From: Paragemmobacter ruber
GTDB lineage: Bacteria > Pseudomonadota > Alphaproteobacteria > Rhodobacterales > Rhodobacteraceae
DNA: 64,000 nucleotides
Direction of reading: 5' to 3'
Assembly (NCBI RefSeq): GCF_009908315.1
Contig: NZ_JAAATW010000002.1
Location: 434,001 to 498,000, forward strand
Shown: positions 11,444-20,709 of the stretch, one piece after another
How positions within the stretch are numbered: the stretch's first letter is position 1
Layout of the letters: every line of letters begins with the position of its first letter
Position numbers and translations under genes: made by a program
Notes under the pieces: generated by a model
What the model was told of the DNA's origin: nothing
The model's input: the letters and a program-made list of their open reading frames with translations, nothing else
Databases searched by the model: none

Positions 11444-12232
11444 TCAGCGGCGGATGAGGCGGGCCTTGCCGATCAGGCTGTCCATCGTCACCTCGGTCAC
11501 GCGCAGGCGGCCATCGGCTGTGGGCATGAGGGTGAGGGTGAAGGGAAAGCGCGTGCGTTCGGCCATATCCTCGGGCGGGTAGCCTGCGATGCGGCGGTAT
11601 TCGCCATCGCAGGTGAGGGTGCCGTCGGTGCCGGGGCGTGCGGGGCCGACGGTCAGTTCCGTGGCGCGACGGCCATCGAACAGCCGGAAGGCGCGGTTGC
11701 ATTCCGTGCCCGGCACCGCATCGCGCAGGATGACGAAGAGCGCGCTGATCGGGTCCACGGTGCCGCCCTGCGTGGCGGGGTCGATCTGCCAGTCGGCCGG
11801 GGCGCGGGGCGGTTCGTCCACGGTCAGGCGCGGTGTGCCATCGGTATAGTCCACCACGGTCTGACCGGTCCGGCGGCCGACCTCGGCCTGCGCGGCATAG
11901 CGGTCGGGGCGGGGGGTAGTGTCGGTGAGCAGGCCCTCGCTCGTGGCTTCGAACTGCACGCGGCGCAAAAGGGCAAGGAGGCCGGTGGAGGCGAAGCGGG
12001 CGGTCACGACGTAGCGGTCCCCCTCCTGCCGGGCGGAATAGCCGAGCTGGGCGGCGGTGATCCCGGTGGTGACGAGGTCATATTCGGCGCCCTCCACCTG
12101 CGGTTTCGTGTCCTGGGCAGATGCCGGGGCCGGGGCCGTGGCGGCAAGCAGCAGGATGGCGAGCGGCAGGATGGCGCGCAGGGGGGCGGGGCGCAGGGGG
12201 GTAGGGGCAAAACGGCGGGCGGTCGTCAGCAT
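11444..12232 (-). CDS. DUF3108 family exported protein
   Basis: A 262 aa secreted protein. Residues 1 to about 36 form a signal peptide (LPLAILLLAATAPAPASA, cleavage expected after ASA). The mature part matches DUF3108: EYDLVTTGITAAQLGYSARQEGDRYVVTARFASTG near the start, and a C-terminal half with LRVTEVTMDSLIGKA. DUF3108 proteins are periplasmic beta-rich proteins of unknown biochemical role. ATG 12232 gives a normal signal peptide; the longer frame to 12334 adds residues that are not signal-like. It is divergent from meaB across 172 bp. Confidence 0.8.
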   Translation of the reverse strand: MLTTARRFAPTPLRPAPLRAILPLAILLLAATAPAPASAQDTKPQVEGAEYDLVTTGITAAQLGYSARQEGDRYVVTARFASTGLLALLRRVQFEATSEGLLTDTTPRPDRYAAQAEVGRRTGQTVVDYTDGTPRLTVDEPPRAPADWQIDPATQGGTVDPISALFVILRDAVPGTECNRAFRLFDGRRATELTVGPARPGTDGTLTCDGEYRRIAGYPPEDMAERTRFPFTLTLMPTADGRLRVTEVTMDSLIGKARLIRR

Positions 12233-12404
12233 GGGCGGCGGCCTTTGTGTTCTGTGTGGGGGCAGGGCAGTGTGAGGGTGCGGTTCTGCGGCTGTCCATG
12301 CCCCACTGGCATAACCTGCGTGTGTCAGGCACAAAAGGGCCGATGCGTCCGGTCATGCGCCATGGCGCGGCCATGGGCGGGGCGGCGTTGCGCAAGGGGG
12401 CGAC

Positions 12405-13406
12405 ATGGCCGGTGGAGTGATTGATGTTGCGGCCTTGGCCATGGGCGTGGCGGCGGGGGACCGCCGCGCGCTGGCCCGTGCCATCACGCTGGTGGAAAGC
12501 GGGCGGGCCGATCACCGGGGGCAGGCGCTCGACCTGCTGGCGCGGCTGCGGGCGCCGGGCCAGCCGGCCGCCGGGCGGCAGGCGCTGCGGCTGGGCCTGT
12601 CGGGGACGCCGGGGGTGGGGAAGTCCACCTTCATCGAAAGCTTCGGCCTGATGCTGACGGCAGGGGGGCTGCGCGTGGCGGTGTTGGCGGTGGACCCGTC
12701 CTCGGCGCGGTCGGGCGGGTCGATCCTTGGCGACAAGACGCGGATGGACCGGCTGAGCCGTGATCCGCGCGCCTTCATCCGCCCCTCGCCCAGCCAAGCG
12801 CAGATGGGCGGCGTGGCGCGGCGGTCGCGCGAGGCGGTGGCCCTGTGCGAGGCGGCGGGGTTCGATGTGGTGCTGATCGAGACGGTGGGGGTGGGCCAGT
12901 CCGAAACGGTTGTGGCCGAGATCTGCGATCTGTTCCTGCTGCTCTTGGCCCCGGCGGGGGGGGATGAGTTGCAGGGGGTCAAGCGCGGGATCATGGAGAT
13001 GGCGGATCTGATCCTTGTGAACAAGGCGGATGGCGATCTGCGCCCGGCGGCGCTGCGCACGGTGGCGGATTATGCGGGGGCGTTGCGGCTGCTGCGGCGG
13101 CGCCCGCAGGACCCGGAGGGGTTTCCCAAGGCGATGCCGGTCTCGGCCCTGGCGGTGGAGGGGCTGGAGGGCGCCTGGGCCGAGATGCGGGCCCTGGCCG
13201 CGTGGCGCCGGGAGACGGGGCATTGGCAGGCGCGACGGGCGGCGCAGGCGCGGCACTGGTTCGAGGAAGAGGTGCGGCAGGGCCTGTTGAGCGTGCTGGC
13301 GCAGGGGCCTGCGCGGGGACGGCTGGCCGATCTGGGGGCAGCGGTGGAAGCGGGCCGGATGACGCCGGAGGCGGCCGCGGCCGAGATGCTGCGCGGTTTG
13401 GCCTGA
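12405..13406 (+). CDS. meaB: MeaB/ArgK family GTPase (methylmalonyl-CoA mutase chaperone)
   Basis: A G3E-type P-loop GTPase of 333 aa. Walker A GTPGVGKS is at residues 67-74, DPSS at 97-100, ETVGVGQSE at 159-167 and the base-recognition motif NKAD at 206-209. Family members protect and reload adenosylcobalamin in methylmalonyl-CoA mutase (propionyl-CoA route). No mutase or epimerase gene is near. The C-terminal dimerisation part (after about residue 270) is present. An inverted repeat stands 35 bp after the stop. Confidence 0.92.
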   Translation: MAGGVIDVAALAMGVAAGDRRALARAITLVESGRADHRGQALDLLARLRAPGQPAAGRQALRLGLSGTPGVGKSTFIESFGLMLTAGGLRVAVLAVDPSSARSGGSILGDKTRMDRLSRDPRAFIRPSPSQAQMGGVARRSREAVALCEAAGFDVVLIETVGVGQSETVVAEICDLFLLLLAPAGGDELQGVKRGIMEMADLILVNKADGDLRPAALRTVADYAGALRLLRRRPQDPEGFPKAMPVSALAVEGLEGAWAEMRALAAWRRETGHWQARRAAQARHWFEEEVRQGLLSVLAQGPARGRLADLGAAVEAGRMTPEAAAAEMLRGLA

Positions 13407-13440
13407 GTCGCGCCCCGTGCGTGCCGCTGGGGCCCGGACT

Positions 13441-13493
13441 GATTTTTCGCAGGAAAATCGTGGTCCGGGCTTACGATTTTCCTTCGAAAAATC
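13441..13493. terminator. 21-bp inverted repeat after meaB
   Basis: Arms 13441-13461 and 13473-13493 are reverse complements with one mismatch, separated by 11 bp (GGTCCGGGCTT). Each arm is itself nearly palindromic (GATTTTTCG...AGGAAAATC), so the site combines two units of the short palindrome family. It is likely a factor-independent terminator or processing site for meaB mRNA. Confidence 0.7.
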
Positions 13494-13526
13494 ACGCCCG
13501 GGGGCCATGGGGGGCTGTGGCGTCGC

Positions 13527-13573
13527 TTGACGGGGGCGGGCTTTGCGCTTACACGCCCCCAATCGAATTGGGG
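13527..13573 (+). promoter_or_regulatory. Probable rpmB promoter and adjoining palindrome
   Basis: TTGACG (13527-13532) and TACACG (13550-13555) are 17 bp apart, a fair sigma-70 pair. A perfect palindrome CCCCAAT-CGA-ATTGGGG follows at 13557-13573, spanning the expected transcription start, about 50 bp before rpmB. It could be an operator or a leader hairpin; which one is not visible. Confidence 0.45.
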
Positions 13574-13625
13574 ACGCCCGGGGTGACTCGGGGCATGTCC
13601 GGTATACACACGAAGGAACAGGACG

Positions 13626-13913
13626 ATGTCGCGCGTCTGCGAACTGACGGGCAAGGGCCCGATGACCGGCAACACCGTGAGCCATGCGAACAACAAGTCG
13701 CGTCGCCGCTTCCTGCCGAACCTGAACGAAGTCACGCTGATCTCGGACGTGCTGGGGCAGTCGTTCAAGCTGCGCATCTCGGCGGCAGCGCTGCGGTCGG
13801 TGGATCACCGGGGCGGGCTGGATGCCTTCCTGGCCAAGGCCAAGGATGACGAGCTGTCGGCCAATGCGCTGAAGATCAAGAAAGAGATCGCCAAGGCGCA
13901 GGCCGCGGCCTGA
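13626..13913 (+). CDS. rpmB: 50S ribosomal protein L28
   Basis: A 95 aa ribosomal protein of the large subunit. The N-terminus [27 protein letters not shown] and the motif RFLPNLN are characteristic of alphaproteobacterial L28, including the extended C-terminal helix ending in a Lys/Ala-rich tail. It is a single-gene unit with its own probable promoter and a strong terminator 17 bp after the stop. Confidence 0.98.
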   Translation: MSRVCELTGKGPMTGNTVSHANNKSRRRFLPNLNEVTLISDVLGQSFKLRISAAALRSVDHRGGLDAFLAKAKDDELSANALKIKKEIAKAQAAA

Positions 13914-13930
13914 GTGCTGGGCGAGGATTG

Positions 13931-13967
13931 CAAAGGCCCCGCTGCGTGCGTCGCAGCGGGGCCTTTG
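13931..13967 (+). terminator. Strong rpmB terminator
   Basis: A perfect 16-bp stem, CAAAGGCCCCGCTGCG paired with CGCAGCGGGGCCTTTG, with a five-base loop, followed by CCTTTTGCCCTT. This is the strongest terminator-like hairpin seen in the window. Confidence 0.9.
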
Positions 13968-14038
13968 CCTTTTGCCCTTGCGCAGGGGCGACCTTTGGTC
14001 CCCTTTTCGCCGGCCGCGCGCTGGTCTAGAGGGGGCGC

Positions 14039-14410
14039 ATGATGCGGCGCGTGTCCTTTTCCTTGCTGTCGGGCCTGATCCTGGCCCTTTCGCTGGCCCT
14101 GTCGCTGGCGCTGACTTCGGTCACGGCGGCGGTGGCGCATATGCGTGCGGGCGGGGCGGCGCAGATCGTGATCTGCGGGACGCCGGGGGTGGAGGAGGTT
14201 GTCACCCTCGATTCCTTTGGCGATCCGATGGAGCCGGGGCATCATTGCCCCGATTGCCTGACACTGGCGGCGGATGCCGGGCCGCGGGCGCCGGATGTGG
14301 TGCGCCCCGTGTCACGCCTGCTGGCGCTGGCGGATGGGATGGGGGCGCAGCCTGGGGCGGCGCTGACGGCGCCGCGGCCTGCGGCGCGGGGGCCACCCCG
14401 GGCGGTGTGA
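14039..14410 (+). CDS. DUF2946-like small exported protein
   Basis: A 123 aa protein with an N-terminal hydrophobic segment (residues 8-33, LLSGLILALSLALSLAL...) that is a signal peptide or anchor. A short metal-ligand-like cluster follows: H-H-C-P-D-C at about residues 74-79, plus an earlier ICG. This fits DUF2946 proteins, which are often found beside copper-handling genes. The PCuAC chaperone gene begins 50 bp downstream on the same strand, so the two are probably co-transcribed. The C-terminal third is Ala/Pro/Arg-rich. Confidence 0.6.
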   Translation: MMRRVSFSLLSGLILALSLALSLALTSVTAAVAHMRAGGAAQIVICGTPGVEEVVTLDSFGDPMEPGHHCPDCLTLAADAGPRAPDVVRPVSRLLALADGMGAQPGAALTAPRPAARGPPRAV

Positions 14411-14459
14411 CGTTCGAGAGGCTTTTCACACCGTTCACAATCTATCTGAGGTAGTCACC

Positions 14460-15002
14460 ATGATGATCCGTACCCCCATGGCCGCGCTGGCGGCCGGCGT
14501 TGCCCTTTCCCTGTCCCTGTCGTTGCCGCTGGCGGCGCAGGAGCATCCCGAAGGCCTGCATGTCCACGATGTCTATGCCCGCAGCAATGGGCAGGCGGGC
14601 GGGTCGGGCGCCGTCTTCTTCATGATCCACAACAACACGGCCACGGATGACCGCCTGATCGCGGCGCGTGCGGATGTGGCCGAGCGGGTGGAGTTGCACA
14701 CCCATATCGAGGATGCCAATGGCGTGATGCAGATGCGCGAGGTCGAGGGTGGCATCGCCCTGCCCGCGGGCGAGATGCACGCGCTGGAGCGCGGGGGCGA
14801 CCATGTGATGCTGATGGGGCTGACCGAGGCGCTGGAAGATGGCCAGACCTTCCCGGTGACGCTGACCTTCGAGCAGGCGGGCGATGTGGTGATCGAGGCG
14901 GTCGTGGACAATGACCGCAAGCCCGCCGAAGGCGAGATTATGGATCATGGCGACGGGCATGATCATTCCGGCCACGGTGCGGGCCACGGTTCGGGCGGCT
15001 GA
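14460..15002 (+). CDS. Periplasmic copper chaperone PCuA(C)
   Basis: A 180 aa exported protein with a signal peptide (about residues 1-26, ending LPLAAQ). The PCuAC copper site is complete: H in ELHTH near residue 80, M-Q-M near residue 92, and HALERGGDHVMLMG further on (the H(M)X10MX21HXM pattern). The C-terminal tail is His-rich (DHGDGHDHSGHGAGHG), a second likely Cu site. In this family the protein delivers Cu(I) to the CuA/CuB centres of cytochrome c oxidase. A second in-frame ATG at 14463 is equally possible as start. Confidence 0.92.
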   Translation: MMIRTPMAALAAGVALSLSLSLPLAAQEHPEGLHVHDVYARSNGQAGGSGAVFFMIHNNTATDDRLIAARADVAERVELHTHIEDANGVMQMREVEGGIALPAGEMHALERGGDHVMLMGLTEALEDGQTFPVTLTFEQAGDVVIEAVVDNDRKPAEGEIMDHGDGHDHSGHGAGHGSGG

Positions 15003-15104
15003 TCGGCGGGTTACGGCGCCAGCTTTAGCGAGGGCGCCGCGCCTTGCCCATGGGGCGGGGCGCGGCGTTCTTGCTTTGGGGGATTCAGCGCGGTGTGGCG
15101 GGCC

Positions 15105-15419
15105 TCAGCCCGCGCAATAGGCCTCGGCCGTGGAGCCGAAGGCCTTGTAGCGTTCCCAGAAGGCATCGTCGGCGCCACGCTTTGACATCCAGGTGTCGTG
15201 CGCGCGATCGGGATCGCGGAAGAAGGCAGCGGCGCGGCGCTGGTCGCCGCCGCGCAGCGTCATGTCGGCCACCTGCTGGATGCAGGCGCAGAGCGCGCGG
15301 TTGGCGGCGTCGCGGTCTGACCGCAGGCAGGCGCGTTCGATCACGCCGGCGGTGGCGGGCGTGGTGAACAGGGGGAGGGTGAGCGTGGCGAGTGCCGCGC
15401 AGAACAGGATGGTCTTCAT
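15105..15419 (-). CDS. Small secreted conserved Rhodobacteraceae protein
   Basis: A 104 aa protein with a clear signal peptide (residues 1-24, ending TPATA). The mature part has four cysteines ([20 protein letters not shown] and a C-terminal YCAG) and the pattern [27 protein letters not shown]. As I recall, homologues in Rhodobacteraceae are often labelled 'arginine transporter', but nothing here supports transport: there are no membrane helices after the signal and no binding-protein fold of usual size. It is probably a periplasmic protein of unknown role with two disulfides. Confidence 0.75.
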   Translation of the reverse strand: MKTILFCAALATLTLPLFTTPATAGVIERACLRSDRDAANRALCACIQQVADMTLRGGDQRRAAAFFRDPDRAHDTWMSKRGADDAFWERYKAFGSTAEAYCAG

Positions 15420-15787
15420 GTCTCTGCCTCTTGTCCCCGGCCGGGTGCATCTTGGCGGACCCGGCGGCGATCGTGTTTTCTGGGAGGGACTATGCCGCGT
15501 CGGACCTGATTTTTCAATTCCCCGGCGTCGGGCGTGACAATTTGGCGGGGGCGCGCGTGGCGGCCCGCAAGATAGGCCCCGGCACGGTGGGTTGGCCGGG
15601 CGGCGATGGGCAGGCGCAATCAGGCCCGGGCGGGGGTGCGGGGCTGTGGGCCGCGCCGGGGTATTTGGGCCAAGATGAAGCGGCGGGGTCGGGTTCGGGG
15701 CAAGGCCGGGGCGGGGTGGGGAAAATGACGGCGCTTGCGGCCCTGCGGGGGCTTTCCGCGCCTTGTGCGACAGGCTATATGCGCGCC
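15420..15787. other. Intergenic region before lepA
   Basis: A 368 bp gap between the divergent small secreted protein and lepA. It holds one copy of the dispersed CCAAGATGAAG element (15658-15680), but no convincing gene. No clear sigma-70 promoter for lepA could be set. The lepA frame stays open upstream to 15392, but the added residues are Gly/Ala-rich and not part of the family. Confidence 0.5.
15658..15680 (+). repeat. Dispersed CCAAGATGAAG element, copy 2
   Basis: Reads GGGGTATTTGGG followed by CCAAGATGAAG, about 108 bp upstream of lepA. Confidence 0.8.
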
Positions 15788-17587
<1,800 letters not shown>

Positions 17588-17624
17588 GGGGGACGATAAT
17601 TTAAAGCTAACATAGGAGTTAGAT

Positions 17625-18311
17625 TTGGCCAAACCTCAGATTTGGAAGCCTAAATTTTTCTCAGAATTCTCTGACGTGATTTTGATCCCAGCTAATCGGG
17701 TTGTTGCCAAGCGCCATGATGTAAGGATTGTCATTGGTGCAAATGGCGAGTATGTGTATGGTCTGACTAACGCAGCGTCAAAGTGGCGAGTTGCTAATTC
17801 AATAACATCTTTTAATGCAGATATTTTGCAGGCGACGCCAGTCGTTGCAGGTGAACATTCTTCGTTTGAGTCAAAAATTTCGCAGAAACTATGTAATAGT
17901 TATAGCGCGCAGATGCAAATTGCTCTCGCAGTTTTTGCCTTCGAGGCCTACGCTGGTTGCTTTGGTTCAAATGGGCGTGATTGGTACCAGCATAAGCAAG
18001 TCGTGTTCAAGTTGAATAATCTAGATCTCTCAAGAAAATTGCGGCAAATATCTGAGGCCGAAAGAATACGTCTAAAGCTTGAAGGCTTCCTTGCAAAAGA
18101 AACTCACAAAAATCGCTTGAACCGCTTCTTCTCGGGCGAGGATGAGTTTCTATATGACTTTTGTCATTTTGTTAGGCATGCGTATGCGCATGGAGCTTTG
18201 AGAGGGTATCAAGGTCTGATTGATGTTTCCAGCGAGCTGAAACTATTTATCTTGAACGGGATAAGAGCCCATCTTGTCCGGATGACTGAAGATTGCAAAA
18301 CTGCAGGTTAG
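17625..18311 (+). CDS. AT-rich orphan protein with HEPN-like motif
   Basis: A 228 aa protein with no family I recognise by name. It differs sharply from its surroundings: many A/T-ending codons in a GC-rich region, indicating recent acquisition. The TTG start is supported by AGGAG at 14617-equivalent position 17614-17618, six bases upstream. The C-terminal half is helical, and LYDFCHFVRHAYAHG at residues 176-190 contains R184-xxxx-H189, the Rx4-6H signature of HEPN ribonuclease domains, in the usual context of a hydrophobic helix ending in 'R..xxHG'. The N-terminal half (about 1-75) looks like a separate beta-rich part. Lone HEPN proteins are often toxins or defence effectors. The motif is seen; the nuclease function is inference. 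Confidence 0.6.
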   Translation: MAKPQIWKPKFFSEFSDVILIPANRVVAKRHDVRIVIGANGEYVYGLTNAASKWRVANSITSFNADILQATPVVAGEHSSFESKISQKLCNSYSAQMQIALAVFAFEAYAGCFGSNGRDWYQHKQVVFKLNNLDLSRKLRQISEAERIRLKLEGFLAKETHKNRLNRFFSGEDEFLYDFCHFVRHAYAHGALRGYQGLIDVSSELKLFILNGIRAHLVRMTEDCKTAG

Positions 18312-18407
18312 GCATGCTTATTTTGTTAAGGCGAGGGTAGTCTTCTCGATTTTGCACTGGTGCTGCGCTGGATCTCTTACGCTTTGCGCGCACTATCTCC
18401 CACGCCC

Positions 18408-18428
18408 GGTGCGCGCTAAGCGCGCACC
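18408..18428. terminator. GC palindrome after the orphan gene
   Basis: GGTGCGCGC-TAA-GCGCGCACC, a perfect 9-bp stem with a three-base loop, between the convergent ends of the HEPN-like gene and the small lipoprotein gene. No T-run follows. The same type of palindrome is, from memory, a dispersed repeat in related genomes. Confidence 0.5.
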
Positions 18429-18440
18429 CTACACGCCCTC

Positions 18441-18578
18441 TCAAAACAACCCATCCCCGCCTTCTTCCTGCTCGATCACCTCGTCGGCCACGATGGCTCC
18501 GGCGCCGCCGACGACGAGGGGGGCGCAGGCGGTCAGGGTGGTGAGGGCGAGGAGGGTGGTGAGCCAGGTGAGGCGCAT
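18441..18578 (-). CDS. Small lipoprotein (45 aa)
   Basis: A 45-codon gene. It starts MRLTWLTTLLALTTLTAC, a short lipoprotein signal with lipobox L-T-A-C (Cys at residue 18), then APLVVGGAGAIVADEVIEQEEG and ends GDGLF. AAGGA stands about ten bases before the ATG at 18578. The Val/Gly-rich stretch after the Cys and the acidic tail recur, from memory, in small Rhodobacteraceae lipoproteins. It is probably tethered to a periplasmic membrane face; role unknown. Confidence 0.75.
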   Translation of the reverse strand: MRLTWLTTLLALTTLTACAPLVVGGAGAIVADEVIEQEEGGDGLF

Positions 18579-18805
18579 GGGAGGGTCCTTTCGGGTGCCG
18601 CCACAGGGTTGGGGCGGTGTTTACGAGGGTAAAGCTAGGGCATTCTGTGCGGTCTGGCCATGGGGCCGGCGGATTTTTGCTGTGCTGCCTGTCTGGGGTG
18701 GGTGGGCCGCCCGATGCGCGGCGGGGATGTGGCGGGGAGGTCCGGCCCCGGATGCGGGGGGGCTGAGGTGGGATAGGGGGTGGCGCATTGACGGAGGGCG
18801 TCATT

Positions 18806-18824
18806 CATGCTGCAATGCAGCATG
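18806..18824. promoter_or_regulatory. Palindrome upstream of the ParA gene (possible operator)
   Basis: CATGCTGCA-A-TGCAGCATG, a perfect 9-bp dyad with one central base, ends 19 bp before the ParA start codon. Its place over the leader fits autoregulation by a DNA-binding partner or by ParA itself. No other copy was noticed in the window. Confidence 0.5.
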
Positions 18825-18843
18825 AGCCGTCATGGAGGGCTGC

Positions 18844-19470
18844 ATGGGCCATGTCGTCACCGTCGCGCAGCAGAAGGGCGGAGCGGGCAAGACCACGCTG
18901 GCCGTGAACCTTGCCGTGGCGTGGCTGGGCCGCGGGCGGCGGGTGGCGCTGTTGGACACCGATCCGCAGGGCAGCCTTGGGCGCTGGTTTCTGGCGCGGC
19001 GGGAGGCGGTCGGGGTGGAGGGGCTGGAGTTTTCCACCGCCAGCGCCTGGGGCGTGTCCTATGAATGTGAAAAGCTGCGCAAGAGCGCGGATGTGGTGAT
19101 CGTGGACACGCCGCCCAAGGTGGATGCCGATTTGCGGCCCGCGCTGCGCGAGGCGGATCTGGTGCTGATCCCGGTGGCGGCGTCGCATGTGGATCTGTGG
19201 GCGGTGGATGGGGTGCTGGACCTGATCGCGCGCGAGGGGCGGGCGGCGCTGGTGGTGCTGAACCGGGGCAAGGCGGGATCGCGGCTGGCGGAGGAGGTGG
19301 CGCAGGCGGCGGGCGGCAAGGCCCGGGTAGCGGCGGCGCGGCTGGCGCATCGCGTGGCCTATGCCGAGACGCTGGGGCAGGGCCGGGCGGCGGTGGATGT
19401 CGGGCGCGGCCCTGCGCGCGATGAGGTGGTGGCGCTGGCGGAGGAGGTCTGGGCGCTGCTTCAGGGCTGA
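18844..19470 (+). CDS. ParA/MinD-family ATPase (orphan)
   Basis: A 208 aa deviant-Walker ATPase. The motif KGGAGKT at residues 11-17 has the signature lysine; switch regions are LLDTDPQGS near residues 34-42 and VIVDTPPKVDAD near residue 82. Length fits the short 'ParA/ParF' class, with no N-terminal DNA-binding domain. GGAGGG precedes ATG 18844 by four bases, so this start is preferred to the ATG at 18832. No parB or other partner lies next to it, and this is not an obvious replication region, so a role in positioning some cargo other than the chromosome is possible. The stop overlaps the convergent small membrane gene by 10 bp. Confidence 0.85.
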   Translation: MGHVVTVAQQKGGAGKTTLAVNLAVAWLGRGRRVALLDTDPQGSLGRWFLARREAVGVEGLEFSTASAWGVSYECEKLRKSADVVIVDTPPKVDADLRPALREADLVLIPVAASHVDLWAVDGVLDLIAREGRAALVVLNRGKAGSRLAEEVAQAAGGKARVAAARLAHRVAYAETLGQGRAAVDVGRGPARDEVVALAEEVWALLQG

Positions 19471-19655
19471 GAGGGGCCTTGCAGGATGAGTTTCCACCCC
19501 GCATAGGCCCCGGCGGCCCCGAACATCAGCGCCCAGAGCGTGTTGCCCATCGACAGTTCGAACGCCGCCCAGGCGAGCGGGGTAAGGGTGGTGGCCCAGC
19601 GCACCCAAGGACGGCGGAACATCGGATGGTCGGGGTCGAGGAAGGGTTTGTTCAT
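19461..19655 (-). CDS. Small two-helix membrane protein
   Basis: A 64 aa protein. It begins with MNKPFLDPDHPMFRRPWVRW, then has two hydrophobic stretches (TLTPLAWAAFELSMG and TLWALMFGAAGAYAGWKLI) that would form a hairpin in the inner membrane. The N-terminal 'KPFLDPDHPMFR' pattern occurs, from memory, in conserved small proteins of Rhodobacterales. Function unknown. Its 3' end overlaps the ParA gene by 10 bp on the other strand. Confidence 0.7.
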   Translation of the reverse strand: MNKPFLDPDHPMFRRPWVRWATTLTPLAWAAFELSMGNTLWALMFGAAGAYAGWKLILQGPSQP

Positions 19656-19779
19656 GCGCGCCTCTGGGGTTGTTCATCCCCATATGGGGCAGGGCGGGCG
19701 CTTTGGCAAAGGGGGGCGTCAACGTTGCGTCAAGGCATAGGTGCGATTATCTTGGGGGTGTGCTGTGAAGGGTGACGCG

Positions 19780-20019
19780 ATGACGGAAGCAACGGAGAAC
19801 CTGATCCTTCGCCTGTTGCAGGAGATGCGGCAGGACATGAACGGGATGCGCGCAGAGATGGCGAGCTTCCGCAGTCATGTCGAAGAACGCTTTGCGCAGG
19901 TCGAAGACTCCATCGCCGCCCTGTCCGCCCGTTTCGACGGGCTGACGCATATAACCGTGATGCTGGCCAGAGGTCAGGCGCAGCACGAGGAACGGATCGC
20001 TGCGCTGGAAGCGCGTTGA
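19780..20019 (+). CDS. Small coiled-coil protein
   Basis: A 79 aa protein made almost only of heptad-like helix (LILRLLQEMRQDMNGMRAEM..., then VEERFAQVEDSIAALSARFD and EERIAALEAR). It has no membrane segment. The start at ATG 19780 is preferred because GAAGGG stands a few bases upstream; the open frame reaches back to 19741. Probably a structural or adaptor protein; unknown function. Confidence 0.6.
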   Translation: MTEATENLILRLLQEMRQDMNGMRAEMASFRSHVEERFAQVEDSIAALSARFDGLTHITVMLARGQAQHEERIAALEAR

Positions 20020-20112
20020 GGGCGCGTTAAGTTTCACGGTTGCGGGGCCGTTGCCATGATCCCGCCTTCATTGGCTGCGACACGGATTAGGTTTTGATTT
20101 CCGTGGCTTGCA

Positions 20113-20709
20113 ATGCTGATCCCGATCATTTTCACCTTGGCCAGCCTTGCCGCGATGGCGGCCTTTCTTCCCCCCGAGGGCGGCGCGCTGGAGGACAGGT
20201 TCCTTGCCGCGACAGGGGCGGCGGTGGTGTCGCTTTTGCTGCTGTTGCGCGCCGCGATCCGGGTGCGGCGGGTTCGGGCGGCGCGGCGGGCGCGGTCTTG
20301 GGTGGTGATCGACGGGTCCAACGTGATGCATTGGGAAGAGGGTCGCCCGTCCATGGCGGCCCTGTCCGCCGTGCTGGGCGAGGTGCAGCGTGTGGGCCTG
20401 ACACCGCTTTTGTGGTTCGATGCAAATGCGGGCTATGAGCTGGCCGGGCGCTACATGAACGAAACGGCCCTGTCGCGCGCGCTTGGCTTGGCGCAGGAAC
20501 AGGTACGGGTCGCGCCAAAGGGAACGCCTGCCGACCCCCTGATCCTGCGCGATGCGGTGGCCTTGCAGACCGGGGTCATCACTAACGACCGCTACCGCGA
20601 CTGGGCGCAGCACTTCCCCAGTGTGACCGAACCGGGCGTTTTGCTGCGGGGGCGCGTCGAGGGCGGCACCGCGCGTATCGACTGGCCTCAGGCCGCCCCC
20701 GCCGCCTAG
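20113..20709 (+). CDS. Membrane-anchored NYN/Zc3h12a-like nuclease
   Basis: A 198 aa protein. Residues 1-20 and 32-49 are two membrane helices, followed by an Arg-rich linker (50-62) and a soluble domain with the PIN/NYN pattern: [12 protein letters not shown] at 63-74 (acid D67), LLWFDAN at 99-105 (D103) and the closing motif ITNDRYRDW at 156-164 (D159, D163). This matches RNase_Zc3h12a/NYN domains, which cleave RNA with Mg2+. The linker would hold the nuclease at the inner face of the membrane. Its stop overlaps the uvrB stop by 4 bp on the other strand. Target RNA unknown. Confidence 0.75.
   Translation: MLIPIIFTLASLAAMAAFLPPEGGALEDRFLAATGAAVVSLLLLLRAAIRVRRVRAARRARSWVVIDGSNVMHWEEGRPSMAALSAVLGEVQRVGLTPLLWFDANAGYELAGRYMNETALSRALGLAQEQVRVAPKGTPADPLILRDAVALQTGVITNDRYRDWAQHFPSVTEPGVLLRGRVEGGTARIDWPQAAPAA

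Noticed and set aside
15105-15419. Arginine transporter
   Set aside because: This label is common for homologues, but a 104 aa secreted Cys-containing protein with no membrane helix after its signal cannot be a transporter on its own.
18844-19470. Chromosome partition locus or replication origin
   Set aside because: No parB, dnaA, repABC or clear parS (TGTTTCACGTGAAACA-type) site is present around the ParA gene.
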